64,000 bases of DNA, taken from positions 124,001 through 188,000 of the forward strand of contig NZ_JAHDTI010000018.1 of NCBI RefSeq assembly GCF_018531495.1, given 5' to 3'. Within the stretch, counting starts at the first letter, position 1, and every line of letters begins with the position of its first letter. Shown piece after piece: positions 1-7,552 of this stretch. The position numbers and the translations under genes were made by a program. The notes below the pieces were generated by a model, which had not been told where the DNA came from, did no database searches, and saw only the letters and a list, made by a program, of their open reading frames with translations. This DNA comes from Nonomuraea sediminis. Its GTDB lineage: Bacteria; Actinomycetota; Actinomycetes; Streptosporangiales; Streptosporangiaceae.

Positions 1-328
1 GGCCAAGGCCAAGAACGTGGACGGCGCCAAGGCGCTGCTCAAGCACCTGGCCCAGGCCACCACCCAGAACATGGCCACCAAGCTGGACCCCGGCACGCTG
101 GCCGCCAGCTCCAAGGCCGACCCCAGCGGCTACAGCTCGCTGCAGAAGCGCGGCGCCGAACTGGTCAACCAGGCCACGCACATCGCCCAGTTCCTCGACA
201 GGGACACCAGGCCCGACTTCGCCTCGACAGTGATGATCCCGTCGTTGCAGACGTTCATCACCAAGCCCAACGACGTCGACTCGCTGCTGGCGAGCATCGA
301 GAAGCAGAAGGCCAACATCTTCCAGTGA
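1..328 (+). CDS. ABC transporter solute-binding protein, C-terminal fragment
   Basis: The frame is already open at base 2 and stops at TGA 326-328, so only about 108 C-terminal residues are visible. The fragment is charged and helical and contains no complete diagnostic motif. Its identity comes mainly from position: it overlaps by one base a MalF-type permease that is followed by a MalG-type permease, the usual order for a family 1 carbohydrate-binding lipoprotein and its two membrane partners. The protein would capture a sugar or similar solute outside the membrane. The substrate cannot be read from this piece. Confidence 0.7.
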   Translation, partial: AKAKNVDGAKALLKHLAQATTQNMATKLDPGTLAASSKADPSGYSSLQKRGAELVNQATHIAQFLDRDTRPDFASTVMIPSLQTFITKPNDVDSLLASIEKQKANIFQ

Positions 329-1194
329 TGAAGACCCGTCGCTATTCCACCCGGGACAAGGTGCTCCTGGCGGGCGGGCTCGGGGTGGCCGTCGTGGTCA
401 ACGTGGGTCTCATCTGGGGGCCCACGCTGGCCTCGGTCGCGCTGTCCGGCACGGGCTGGAACGGGATCGGGCCGATCAAGTGGGTGGGCGGGGAGAACTA
501 CGGCCAGCTGGCCACGGACTACCCGCCCTTCTGGTCGGCCGTCAGGAACAACCTGCTGTGGCTGGGGTTCCTGGGTCTGATCGCCACGCCGTTCGGGCTG
601 TTCTGCGCGGTGCTGCTGGATCGGAAGCTGCGCTTCTCGCGGGTGTACCAGAGCGCCCTGTACATGCCTGTGGTGCTGTCGCTGGCGGTGGTGGGCTTCA
701 TCGCCCAGCTCGTCTACTCGTCCGACTACGGCGTCCTGAACGCGATATTTCATCTCAAGGTGGACTGGCTGGGTGACCGGGCCATCAACATCTGGGTCGT
801 GATGATCGCCGCCGGGTGGCGCCATGTCGGCTATGTCATGATCATCTACCTGGCCGGGCTCAAGGCCGTGGATCCGGCGCTGAAGGAGGCCGCCGCGATC
901 GACGGGGCCAACGAGGCGCAGGCCTTCTTCCGCGTCGTGTTCCCCACCCTGCGCCCCGTCAACGTGATCGTGCTGGTCATCACGGTGATCGAGGCGCTGC
1001 GTGCCTTCGACATCGTCTACGCCATCAACAAGGGCCGCAACGGGCTGGAGCTGCTGTCGGTGCTGGTCACGGAGAACATCGTGGGCGAGGCCAGCCGGAT
1101 CGGGTTCGGCTCGGCCATCGCGGTGATCCTGCTGGTGATCTCGCTCGGCTTCATCGTCACCTATCTGTCCCAGCTGTTCAGGGAGGAACGATGA
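328..1194 (+). CDS. Carbohydrate ABC transporter permease, MalF type
   Basis: This 288-residue integral membrane protein has about six hydrophobic segments, the first at residues 12-35. It carries the EAA loop that docks on the ATPase (EAAAIDGANEAQAFFRVVFP, about residues 185-210). It is one half of the membrane channel of a sugar-type importer. The ATG at 328 overlaps the preceding stop in a TGATG arrangement; a GTG at 325 is also in frame but less likely. The next permease overlaps by 4 nt, so the three genes are translationally coupled. No ATPase gene is in view, and actinomycete importers of this class often share a distant MsiK-type ATPase. Confidence 0.9.
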   Translation: MKTRRYSTRDKVLLAGGLGVAVVVNVGLIWGPTLASVALSGTGWNGIGPIKWVGGENYGQLATDYPPFWSAVRNNLLWLGFLGLIATPFGLFCAVLLDRKLRFSRVYQSALYMPVVLSLAVVGFIAQLVYSSDYGVLNAIFHLKVDWLGDRAINIWVVMIAAGWRHVGYVMIIYLAGLKAVDPALKEAAAIDGANEAQAFFRVVFPTLRPVNVIVLVITVIEALRAFDIVYAINKGRNGLELLSVLVTENIVGEASRIGFGSAIAVILLVISLGFIVTYLSQLFREER

Positions 1195-2108
1195 CGCTCA
1201 CCGCACCGGCCGCCTCGAAGACCACCGGCAGTTCGCGGACCAGCACCCGCAAACCGGTCAGGCCGCTGCGGATCCTGCTGTACGCGTTCCTGTCGCTGGT
1301 GGCGCTGGGCTGGATCCTGCCGCTGGCGCTGGCCGTCTACGCCTCGCTGCGGCCCTACGACGAGACCTCGCGGCTGGGCTACTTCTCGCTGCCCAAGCAC
1401 CTGACGCTCGGCTACTACGGGCAGGCCTGGGGCGAGGCGGACCTGCCCAAGTACTACCTCAACACGCTGATCATCGTGATCCCCGGGGTGCTGATCACGC
1501 TGGCGCTGGCCTCGTTCACCGCCTTCGCGATCTCCCGGCTGCGCATCCCCGGCCGCAAGGTGCTGCTGATCGTCTTCACCGCGGGGAACCTGCTGCCGCC
1601 GCAGGTGCTCATCACGCCGCTGTACACGCTCTACACGCTGATCCCGCTGCCGTCGTGGATCTCGGACTCGCAGTCGCTCTACGACTCCTATCTCGGGCTG
1701 ATCCTTATCCACGTGGCCTTCCAGTTCGGGTTCTGCGTGTTCGTGATGTCCAACTTCATGCGGACGATCCCCGAGGAGATCACCGAGGCCGCGCTGGTGG
1801 ACGGGGCCTCGGTGTGGCGGCGCTACTGGCAGCTCACGCTGCCGCTGTGCCGGCCGGTGCTGGCGGCGCTCAGCACGCTGCAGTTCACCTGGATGTACAA
1901 CGACTTCCTGTGGGCGCTGGTGCTGATGTCGTCGGGCGACAAGCTGCCGGTCACCTCGGCGCTGAACAACCTGCGCGGGCAGTTCTTCACCGACTACAAC
2001 CTGCTGGCCGCCGGCTCGGTGCTGGTGGCGCTGCCCACGCTGATCGTCTTCCAACTGCTGCACAAACAGTTCGTCGCCGGCCTGACTCTTGGATCCACGA
2101 AAGGATGA
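1191..2108 (+). CDS. Carbohydrate ABC transporter permease, MalG type
   Basis: This 305-residue partner permease has a basic N-terminus of about 27 residues and then six predicted membrane spans. Its EAA loop is EEITEAALVDGASVWRRYWQ at about residues 193-212. The ATG at 1191 overlaps the previous stop (ATGA), with a good GGAGGAA site at 1182-1188. It pairs with the MalF-type protein to form the import channel. It is the last gene of the operon: no ATPase or sugar enzyme follows, and the next gene runs towards it. Confidence 0.9.
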   Translation: MTLTAPAASKTTGSSRTSTRKPVRPLRILLYAFLSLVALGWILPLALAVYASLRPYDETSRLGYFSLPKHLTLGYYGQAWGEADLPKYYLNTLIIVIPGVLITLALASFTAFAISRLRIPGRKVLLIVFTAGNLLPPQVLITPLYTLYTLIPLPSWISDSQSLYDSYLGLILIHVAFQFGFCVFVMSNFMRTIPEEITEAALVDGASVWRRYWQLTLPLCRPVLAALSTLQFTWMYNDFLWALVLMSSGDKLPVTSALNNLRGQFFTDYNLLAAGSVLVALPTLIVFQLLHKQFVAGLTLGSTKG

Positions 2109-2117
2109 TCTTGCTGT

Positions 2118-2229
2118 TGTACGGCGGGCCGCCCCACCGGCCGCCCGCCGCACTCCGGCCGAGGGCCCGCGACCGGCGCTTGCGGCGAGTCGGGGATGCT
2201 TGCCCGCCGTCACGGCGCACGGAACGCAT
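2118..2229 (+). repeat. Interspersed intergenic repeat, copy A
   Basis: About 112 nt filling the gap between the convergent MalG-type permease and epoxide hydrolase genes. It matches copies B-F elsewhere in the window. Shared blocks include TACGGCGGGCCGCC, CACCGGCCGCCCGCCGC, CCGGCGCTTGCGGCGAGTCG and CACGGAACGCAT. The first block can fold as a GGCGGGC/GCCCGCC hairpin, and a second hairpin pairs GGCGAGT with GCTTGCC using G-U pairs. No plausible gene lies in it. Confidence 0.8.
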
Positions 2230-2240
2230 CCGGACGGGAT

Positions 2241-3245
2241 TCAGCGGAGCCCGTCGAAGAAGGCGTGGATGTCGTCGGCCAGGGTCTGCGGGGCCTGGTG
2301 GGCGGCGTAGTGGCCGCCGCCCTCATGCGTGCGCCAGGAGACGATGTCCGCGTGGTCGCGGCGGGCCAGGGCCGGGACCGAGCGGAAGATGTCGCCCGTG
2401 AACTCCGAGACGGCGATCGGGAAGCGGGTGGGCCCGGCGGGGCGCGGGGCGCGCGCGTCCTGGTGGTAGAAGCGGATGGCCGAGCCTCCGGTGCCGGTCA
2501 GCCAGTACAGGGTCACGTTGGTGAGGGCGAACTCGGCGGGGACCTCCTCGCCGAACAGCTGCCCGTTCCAGGCCAGCAGCCCAACGGGCGAGTCGTCGAG
2601 CGCGGGCGCCACGATCTGCGGCTGGAGGGCGTGCACCCGCAGGTAGGCGCCGCGCCGCGAGATGAACTCCTGGCCGGCGCGCAGCCGCTCGGCGTCCTCG
2701 GGATCCAGCTCGAGCGGCCCGCCGTCGGGCAGCGAGAAGATCTGCGTGACGTGCACCCCCGCCACGTGCTCGGGATCGAGCCGTCCCAGCTCCAGCGAGA
2801 CGAACGTGCCCAGGTCGTTGCCCACGGCCCCGTAGCGGCCGTAGCCGAGCCGCCGCATCAGCTCCGCCCACGCCCTGGCCGTCCGGTACCGGTCCCATCC
2901 TCTGGCGGGCCCGGAGAACCCGAACCCGGGCAGCGAAGGGATCACCAGGTCGTAGCCGGCCAGCGGCTCGATCACGTCCAGGTACTCCACCACCGACCCG
3001 GGCCAGCCGTGCGTCAGGATCAGCGGGAACGCGCCCGGCGAGGCGGAGCGGACGTGCAGGAAGTGGATCCGCTGCCCGTCGATCTCGGTGGTGAACTGCG
3101 GGTGGGTGTTGAGCCTGGCCTCCCAGGCCCGCCAGTCGTACCGGTCGCGCCAGTACGCGACCTCCGCGGGCTCCTCGATCCCCTTCAGCCGCGCGGCCAG
3201 GTCGTCGAGCGCGGCCTGCGGAATGTCGACCAAGAACTCATTCAT
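2241..3245 (-). CDS. Epoxide hydrolase family protein (alpha/beta hydrolase)
   Basis: 334 residues. The N-terminal region (about 1-110) is the lid/leader typical of microsomal-type epoxide hydrolases, and the alpha/beta hydrolase core follows. Visible landmarks are the oxyanion motif LTHGWPGS, the nucleophile region around VGNDLGTFVS (Asp in the nucleophile elbow), the lid tyrosine region and a C-terminal GGHYAAHQAP histidine. The family hydrolyses epoxides to diols, and the natural substrate is unknown. I chose the ATG at 3245 (MNEFLVD); an in-frame ATG at 3272 lies inside the operator palindrome and has no ribosome site. The DNA directly upstream is a twin palindrome that also looks like a leaderless promoter, so tight repression by an unlinked regulator is likely. 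Confidence 0.88.
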   Translation of the reverse strand: MNEFLVDIPQAALDDLAARLKGIEEPAEVAYWRDRYDWRAWEARLNTHPQFTTEIDGQRIHFLHVRSASPGAFPLILTHGWPGSVVEYLDVIEPLAGYDLVIPSLPGFGFSGPARGWDRYRTARAWAELMRRLGYGRYGAVGNDLGTFVSLELGRLDPEHVAGVHVTQIFSLPDGGPLELDPEDAERLRAGQEFISRRGAYLRVHALQPQIVAPALDDSPVGLLAWNGQLFGEEVPAEFALTNVTLYWLTGTGGSAIRFYHQDARAPRPAGPTRFPIAVSEFTGDIFRSVPALARRDHADIVSWRTHEGGGHYAAHQAPQTLADDIHAFFDGLR

Positions 3246-3280
3246 GACAGCATGCTGTCGTATCGACAGCATGCTGTCAA
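3246..3280 (-). promoter_or_regulatory. Twin 14-bp palindromic operator with leaderless promoter
   Basis: GACAGCATGCTGTC occurs twice as a perfect palindrome, at 3246-3259 and 3265-3278, 19 bp centre to centre. On the minus strand TTGACA (3280-3275) is followed after 17 bp by CAGCAT (3257-3252) and, 6 bp later, by the ATG at 3245. The two palindromes therefore cover the -35 and -10 boxes, and there is no Shine-Dalgarno site. The upstream copy overlaps the pimB stop codon. The layout suggests a TetR- or MarR-type repressor, but none is encoded beside it. Confidence 0.75.
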
Positions 3281-4344
3281 TTGAGCAGGGCGTGGAACCG
3301 GGCGGCGACGAGGTCCCAGGCCCACTCCCTGGTCACCCAGTCGCGCCCCTGGGCGCCGAGCTTGCGTGCCCTGTCCGGGTCCGCGAGGAGCTCGACCAGG
3401 GCCGCCGCCACCTCCTCCACGTCGGTCCCGTCGACCACGAGGCCCGTCTCGCCGTGCCGTACCGCGTCGGGGGCGCCGCCCGAGTCCCCCGCCACCACCG
3501 GCAGGCCGCTGGCCGACGCCTCCAGGAAGACGATCCCCAGCCCCTCCACGTCGATCCCGCGCAGGCGGGTACGGCACGGCATCGCGAACACCGAGGCGGC
3601 CGCGTAGTAGCCGGGCAGCCGATCGGCGGGGACGCTGCCCGCGAAGCGGATCGACGGCGTCCCGTCGGCCAGCCGCTCCAGCCGCCTCCTGTCGGGCCCG
3701 CCGCCCACCAGCACCAGCTCGGCGTCGGGAACGGCGGCCAGGACCCGCGGCCACGCCCTGATGAGCTGGTCCTGCCCCTTGCGCGGCACCAGCCGCGACA
3801 CGCACAGCACGGTGGGCCGGTCGCCCGACCCGGGGCGGAACAGGTCCACGTCCACGCCGGGGGCCAGCCGTACCAGCTTCTCCCGGGGGATCACGGTGGC
3901 CAGCCGGGCGCGCGTGTACTCCCCCAGGTAGGTCACCACGTCCGCGTGCTCGCCGATGCGCCGCATCGCGTCGCGGAACAGCGGCGTGCTGGCCCAGGAC
4001 GCCTCGTGCCCGTGCGTCAGCATGACGATCCGCCGCGCCCCCGCCTCGCGCAGCCGGGGCGCCATCATGCCGAGCGGCGCCGCCGCGCCGAAGACGACCG
4101 TGTCAGCGCCGTGCGAGGCGACCAGCCGCGCAGCCTGCCGCGCCACCGCGGGCGTCGGCAGCATGAGCGAGGTGGGATGGCGCACGATCTCGTACGGCTG
4201 CCGCCGGTCGAACTCGGCGCACCCCTGCCACGCCGGCGCGTAGACCGCCACGTCCGGCGTGCGCAGGGCCAGCCCGTGCACGAACGACTGGATGCCGCCC
4301 GGTCGCGGGGGGAAATCGTTCGTGACGATGAGCACCCTCGTCAT
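3277..4344 (-). CDS. pimB: GDP-mannose-dependent phosphatidylinositol mannosyltransferase PimB-like (GT4)
   Basis: 355 residues in a two-Rossmann GT-B fold. The N-terminus VLIVTNDFPPRPGGIQSF is the acceptor-side glycine loop of GT4 enzymes. The C-terminal half has the donor-binding VSRLVPRKGQD and the EX7E-type motif in GLGIVFLEASASGLPVVAG (about residues 270-290). From memory, these blocks match mycobacterial PimB' (Rv2188c), which adds the second mannose to phosphatidylinositol monomannoside on the inner membrane face. It overlaps the upstream M48 protease gene by 4 nt, so both are probably co-transcribed. A neighbouring NlpC/P60 gene is also conserved beside pimB in mycobacteria. Confidence 0.85.
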   Translation of the reverse strand: MTRVLIVTNDFPPRPGGIQSFVHGLALRTPDVAVYAPAWQGCAEFDRRQPYEIVRHPTSLMLPTPAVARQAARLVASHGADTVVFGAAAPLGMMAPRLREAGARRIVMLTHGHEASWASTPLFRDAMRRIGEHADVVTYLGEYTRARLATVIPREKLVRLAPGVDVDLFRPGSGDRPTVLCVSRLVPRKGQDQLIRAWPRVLAAVPDAELVLVGGGPDRRRLERLADGTPSIRFAGSVPADRLPGYYAAASVFAMPCRTRLRGIDVEGLGIVFLEASASGLPVVAGDSGGAPDAVRHGETGLVVDGTDVEEVAAALVELLADPDRARKLGAQGRDWVTREWAWDLVAARFHALLN

Positions 4345-5627
4345 GGTGGTACCGGCGTGCCGTTCAGCAGGGCCCAGGAGCGGGCCATGGCGATGCGCTG
4401 GGGCGCCGTGGGATGCGAGGCATAGAGCACATATTCCACAACATTCGGCGACAAGTCGGAAATGTTGGTGACGGCGAGCCGCTTCTGCATCGACACGAAC
4501 GTGGCCGGATCCCGCGTCAGGTCCAGCGCGAAGGCGTCGGCACGGGCCTCGACGTGCCGGCTGACGAGGTTCTCCCCCGGCCCTGACACCACGGTGGCCA
4601 GGCTCATCAGCCCGATGACCACGCCCACCGCGCGCGGGTCGGCGATCGAGCCGACTCCGGCGCGCCGCCGTACCAGCGGGAAGATCACGAACAGCAGCCC
4701 GGCGCCGAAGGCGGCGGTGAGCGCGCCGACCAGCGTGCCGTAGATGACGTCCTGGTGCTCGGCGTGGCCCAGCTCGTGGGCCACGACCAGCTCGATGTCC
4801 TTCTCCGGCGCCTGGAGCAGCGTGTCGTAGACGACGATGCGCCGCGTGGCCCCGAACCCCGAGACGTAGGCGTTGAGCGCCGTGGTCCGCCGGGAGGCGT
4901 CGGCCACGAGCACGTCCTCAACGGGCACGTCGGCCCGTGTGGCCATACCGAGCAGCTTGGTGCGCAGCGGCCCCGAGGGCAGCGCGCGGAAGTCGTTGAA
5001 CATCGGCTCGACCACGACCGGGTAGACGAACGAGGCCACCACCGTGAACAGCGCGGCGCCGATGGCCGCGGGGATCCACCAGCGCTTCAGCCTGCGTGCC
5101 AGGGCCATGAGCACGAGCAGCATGACCGACAGGGTCACCACGTTGATCGCGATGCCCTTGAGGCGGTCGGCGGTCCAGCTCGCCCAGTTCTGGGTGGACA
5201 GGCCGTACTGGCGAAGGATCGACTCGTACCACATGCCGAGCGGCCAGCGCAGCAGCTCGACGATCGCGGTCAGCACCAGCACGCCGAGCACGATCCGCAC
5301 CCACCTGGGCCCCCGCAGGCGGGCCAGCAGCCGCGCGCCGTACGGCGTGGCGACCAGGACCCCGGCGAAGGCGATCGTCAGCCCGAGCGAGAGGTAGCCG
5401 GGGACGCTGGTGGCGGCGTCGAAGGCGTCGGCGCGGGCGATCTGCGCGGCCGTGAAGTCGCGCGCCGGGTCCGGCGGGACGTACGGGGCCTGCGGCGGCA
5501 GCGGCCGCCACGGCGTGGTGAGGATCACGACGGCCACGATCAGCGCCCCCAGGATCACCAGCGCGATGCCGGTCCCCCGCGACGGCCGCGCGTCCTTGGC
5601 GGTCTCGTCAGGCGTCGTGTCGATCAT
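4341..5627 (-). CDS. M48 family membrane metalloprotease (Ste24/CAAX protease type)
   Basis: 428 residues. A basic N-terminus is followed by a membrane span at about 20-40, then several further spans between 75 and 220. The zinc site is VVAHELGHAEHQD (HEXXH, about residues 283-295), and a downstream glutamate lies in ENLVSRHVEARADAFAL. This is the Ste24p/type I CAAX protease layout with the catalytic site facing the cytosol or membrane. In bacteria such enzymes are mostly linked to membrane protein quality control. It is coupled to pimB through a 4-nt overlap and sits 3 nt after the upstream gluzincin gene. Confidence 0.88.
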   Translation of the reverse strand: MIDTTPDETAKDARPSRGTGIALVILGALIVAVVILTTPWRPLPPQAPYVPPDPARDFTAAQIARADAFDAATSVPGYLSLGLTIAFAGVLVATPYGARLLARLRGPRWVRIVLGVLVLTAIVELLRWPLGMWYESILRQYGLSTQNWASWTADRLKGIAINVVTLSVMLLVLMALARRLKRWWIPAAIGAALFTVVASFVYPVVVEPMFNDFRALPSGPLRTKLLGMATRADVPVEDVLVADASRRTTALNAYVSGFGATRRIVVYDTLLQAPEKDIELVVAHELGHAEHQDVIYGTLVGALTAAFGAGLLFVIFPLVRRRAGVGSIADPRAVGVVIGLMSLATVVSGPGENLVSRHVEARADAFALDLTRDPATFVSMQKRLAVTNISDLSPNVVEYVLYASHPTAPQRIAMARSWALLNGTPVPP

Positions 5628-5630
5628 GTG

Positions 5631-6452
5631 TCACCCCAGTCGCTCGCGCACGTAGTCGCGCCACATCCCGGTCAGCCGCGCGACGTCCAGCCCTGCCGTC
5701 GCGCGCAGTGCCCGGTCCACTCCTCGGGCCCGCGCGTCGCGGTAGAGCGCCACCAGCCTCTCCTCACCGAAGCGCTCAGCCAGGAAGCGACACGCCAGCC
5801 ACGCCTCCTGATAGCTCTGCGCCAGCCGTACGGTGCCCGGCGCGAACCCGCCGGGACCGGGCAGCGCGCGCGGCACGCGGCCCGCTCTGACCTCCGCCCG
5901 CAGTTCCGCCGCGGCCACGGGCAGGCTGAGGCCCGAGTCCTTGTAGGCGACGTAGTCGGCGAAGCCCTCGTAGAGCCACGGCGGCAGTCCGCGCGTGCCC
6001 GCGGCGACGTGGGTGAGCTCGTGGGTGAGGACCACGTCCCGGCCCGTGGGGGTGAGCCTGGCGAAGCCGTCGGGCACCACGATCACCCGGTCCCCGTCGG
6101 CCAGCGCCGCCAGCCCCGCGACGGAGCCCACTGCGGCCAGCCGGGCCGCCTCCGCCGTCGAGGCGGGAACCACGACGTGGGGAGTCACGGTGGTGCCCAG
6201 GACCGCGGAGACGCGCCGGGCGGCGGTGTCGGCCCGGCGGGCCAGGTCGCGCAGGAGCGCCGGATCCGCGCCGACCCCGGTGACGTCTGACAGCTCGCCC
6301 CGGACCACCTGAGCGCTCCCGGCGGGCGTCACGGATGCCCGCTCTGCCGCAGCAGGGCGGGCGGCGGGCGGGATTTGAGGCGCGGCGGCGCCGCCGAGCC
6401 CGAACAGCAGCAGGCCCGCCATCACCACTCTGCGGCTCACCTGCACGGACAC
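5631..6452 (-). CDS. Secreted gluzincin-type metalloprotease, peptidase MA-like
   Basis: About 273 residues. An N-terminal signal segment (residues 8-30, RRVVMAGLLLFGLGGAAAPQ) has no lipobox cysteine, so the protein is secreted or membrane-tethered. The active site reads VLTHELTHVAAG (HEXXH) with the third ligand glutamate in LYEGFADYVAYKDSG, the usual gluzincin spacing. This matches the Peptidase_MA-like group seen in actinobacteria. The start is uncertain: GTG 6452 is used, and GTG 6440 is also possible. It is the first gene of a run into the M48 protease and pimB. A strong terminator at 6469-6508 separates it from the NlpC/P60 gene upstream. Confidence 0.75.
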   Translation of the reverse strand: MSVQVSRRVVMAGLLLFGLGGAAAPQIPPAARPAAAERASVTPAGSAQVVRGELSDVTGVGADPALLRDLARRADTAARRVSAVLGTTVTPHVVVPASTAEAARLAAVGSVAGLAALADGDRVIVVPDGFARLTPTGRDVVLTHELTHVAAGTRGLPPWLYEGFADYVAYKDSGLSLPVAAAELRAEVRAGRVPRALPGPGGFAPGTVRLAQSYQEAWLACRFLAERFGEERLVALYRDARARGVDRALRATAGLDVARLTGMWRDYVRERLG

Positions 6453-6468
6453 GATGCTCGATGGTAAG

Positions 6469-6508
6469 CACGAAGGCCCCGCCCCACAAACGGGGCGGGG
6501 CCTTCGTG
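6469..6508 (-). terminator. Strong stem-loop terminator after NlpC/P60 gene
   Basis: A perfect 17-bp stem (6469-6485 with 6492-6508) around a 6-nt loop begins 5 nt after the NlpC/P60 stop codon at 6513. The core is CGAAGGCCCCGCCCC. There is no U-tract, but the stem is very stable. Confidence 0.85.
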
Positions 6509-6512
6509 ACGG

Positions 6513-7070
6513 TCAGAGCCCGGGTCGGACCGCTCCGGCGAACGTCGACTTCCGATATCCGCTGAGCTTGTCGATCCGGACCCGCTCACCCGTTCTCGGC
6601 GAGTGGATCATCTTGCCGTGTCCGACATACATGCCCACGTGGCCAAGCCCGTGGAAGAACATCAGGTCACCCGGCTGGAGATCCTTCCAGGAGACCTTCT
6701 TCCTGATGCGGGCGAACTGGCTTGCCGCCACGCGGGGGAGCTTGACCCCGGCCTTGCGCCAGGCGTACTGGACAAGACCGGAGCAGTCGAAGGAGCCGGG
6801 CCCGGTGGCCCCGTAGCGGTACGGGTCACCGATCTGAGCCTTGGCCGTGCTCACGGCCTTACGGGCCCTCGATTGCTGCCGAGCCAATGTGGCCGCCCTC
6901 GCCGACTTGGCGGTGGTAGCCGCCTTGACGGTGAAGGTGACGGCCGTCTGCGTCGCCGCCTGAGCCGCTGGGGCATGGAGGACCAGACCTCCGGCCGTCA
7001 CGGTCATCGTGAGTGCCACACCACTCAGGGCAAGGCGGGACAGACGGGGGTTATTCGGGGGAATAGACAG
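6513..7070 (-). CDS. Secreted NlpC/P60 peptidoglycan hydrolase, probable CTG start
   Basis: 185 residues with a C-terminal NlpC/P60 domain. The catalytic cysteine is in FDCSGLVQYAW, the histidine in GLGHVGMYVG and the third polar residue in MIHSPRTG. The family cleaves peptide stems in peptidoglycan. The only canonical start, GTG 7019, has no ribosome site and gives a signal peptide without positive charge. A CTG at 7070 lies 5 nt after AAGGAG (7076-7081) and gives a proper signal peptide with RLSR, a hydrophobic core and cleavage after HAPAAQA. An in-frame TAA sits just upstream, so no further extension is possible. A c-di-AMP riboswitch ends immediately before it, so hydrolase synthesis should follow cellular c-di-AMP. 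Confidence 0.85.
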   Translation of the reverse strand: MSIPPNNPRLSRLALSGVALTMTVTAGGLVLHAPAAQAATQTAVTFTVKAATTAKSARAATLARQQSRARKAVSTAKAQIGDPYRYGATGPGSFDCSGLVQYAWRKAGVKLPRVAASQFARIRKKVSWKDLQPGDLMFFHGLGHVGMYVGHGKMIHSPRTGERVRIDKLSGYRKSTFAGAVRPGL

Positions 7071-7082
7071 GATTTCTCCTTG

Positions 7083-7245
7083 GGTCTTCCACGAACGCCT
7101 ACCGGGTTAGCTGACGGATTCGGGCCTGGAAGACTCGCCCTACGGCACGCCACGCGCGCCGATTCACCCCTTTGATCCCTGGGGACGATAGGGATCTGTG
7201 GTTCCCCGGCTCCGTGCCTCCTGACTGCACGGACTCGGCCAATGG
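7083..7245 (-). ncRNA. ydaO-type cyclic di-AMP riboswitch
   Basis: The minus-strand leader of the NlpC/P60 gene carries the landmarks of actinobacterial ydaO/yuaA RNAs: GAGCCGGGGAACC, then GGGGTGAATCGGC, then CCCGAATCCGTCAGCTAACC followed by CGGTAGGCG. The last block is closed by an 8-bp helix, GTCTTCCA with TGGAAGAC. It ends a few bases before the AAGGAG ribosome site. In Streptomyces this class sits ahead of resuscitation-promoting factor and other wall-hydrolase genes, and high c-di-AMP lowers expression. Boundaries are approximate. Confidence 0.88.
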
Positions 7246-7509
7246 ATCTTTATGCGTCCACATCGACCACCGCGCCGGGGTTCGATGTCGGTTGGCGGCG
7301 TCCTGGCTGGAGCACCGCGACGCCGTAAGCTACGCCGAACGGTCACGATCCGGCAAAGTGACAGCAAAGTTGTCAAGATCGAATAAGAGACTTGTAAAGC
7401 CTCCAACCCCTGCTGAACCGCGGGGCTCCGTTACCGAAAAGTGACCCTTCTCACATTTGGAGCCCCACCTGTGAGTCAGGTCCCAAATGTCACCCAAGTC
7501 ACACGAATA
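7246..7509 (-). other. Promoter/leader region between two NlpC/P60 genes
   Basis: No credible gene is seen here: the short frames that cross it also cross the riboswitch and lack family features. It must contain the promoter of the riboswitch RNA. A TTGACA at 7376-7371 (minus strand) is a possible -35 box, but the matching -10 is poor. The stretch is noticeably richer in A and T than its neighbours, as expected for regulatory DNA. Confidence 0.4.
7453..7490. repeat. Nested inverted repeat upstream of the riboswitch
   Basis: ACATTTGG (7453-7460) and CCAAATGT (7483-7490) are perfect 8-bp arms. Between them ACCT (7467-7470) and AGGT (7478-7481) form an inner stem around GTGAGTC. It could be a protein-binding site for the riboswitch promoter or a backup hairpin for the convergent end of the second NlpC/P60 gene. 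The sequence alone does not decide. Confidence 0.45.
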
Positions 7510-7531
7510 ACGGCAGGCCACGGCCTGCCGT
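7510..7531 (-). terminator. Intrinsic terminator after NlpC/P60 (RipA-like) gene
   Basis: A perfect 10-bp stem (7510-7519 with 7522-7531) reads ACGGCAGGCC on the minus strand and is followed by TTATT. It lies about 20 nt after the stop codon at 7553. Confidence 0.8.
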
Positions 7532-7552
7532 CAGAGCGAGAGGGGCGCGAGG

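Noticed and set aside
1987..2235. Small Arg-rich peptides such as STRRKRRSR seen again near 22.3, 28.7 and 37.4 kb
   Set aside because: They are translations of the interspersed DNA repeat; similarity exists in several frames, so selection is not on a protein.
7164..7444. Two overlapping short frames between the NlpC/P60 genes
   Set aside because: They cross the riboswitch and its promoter region and have no ribosome site or family resemblance.
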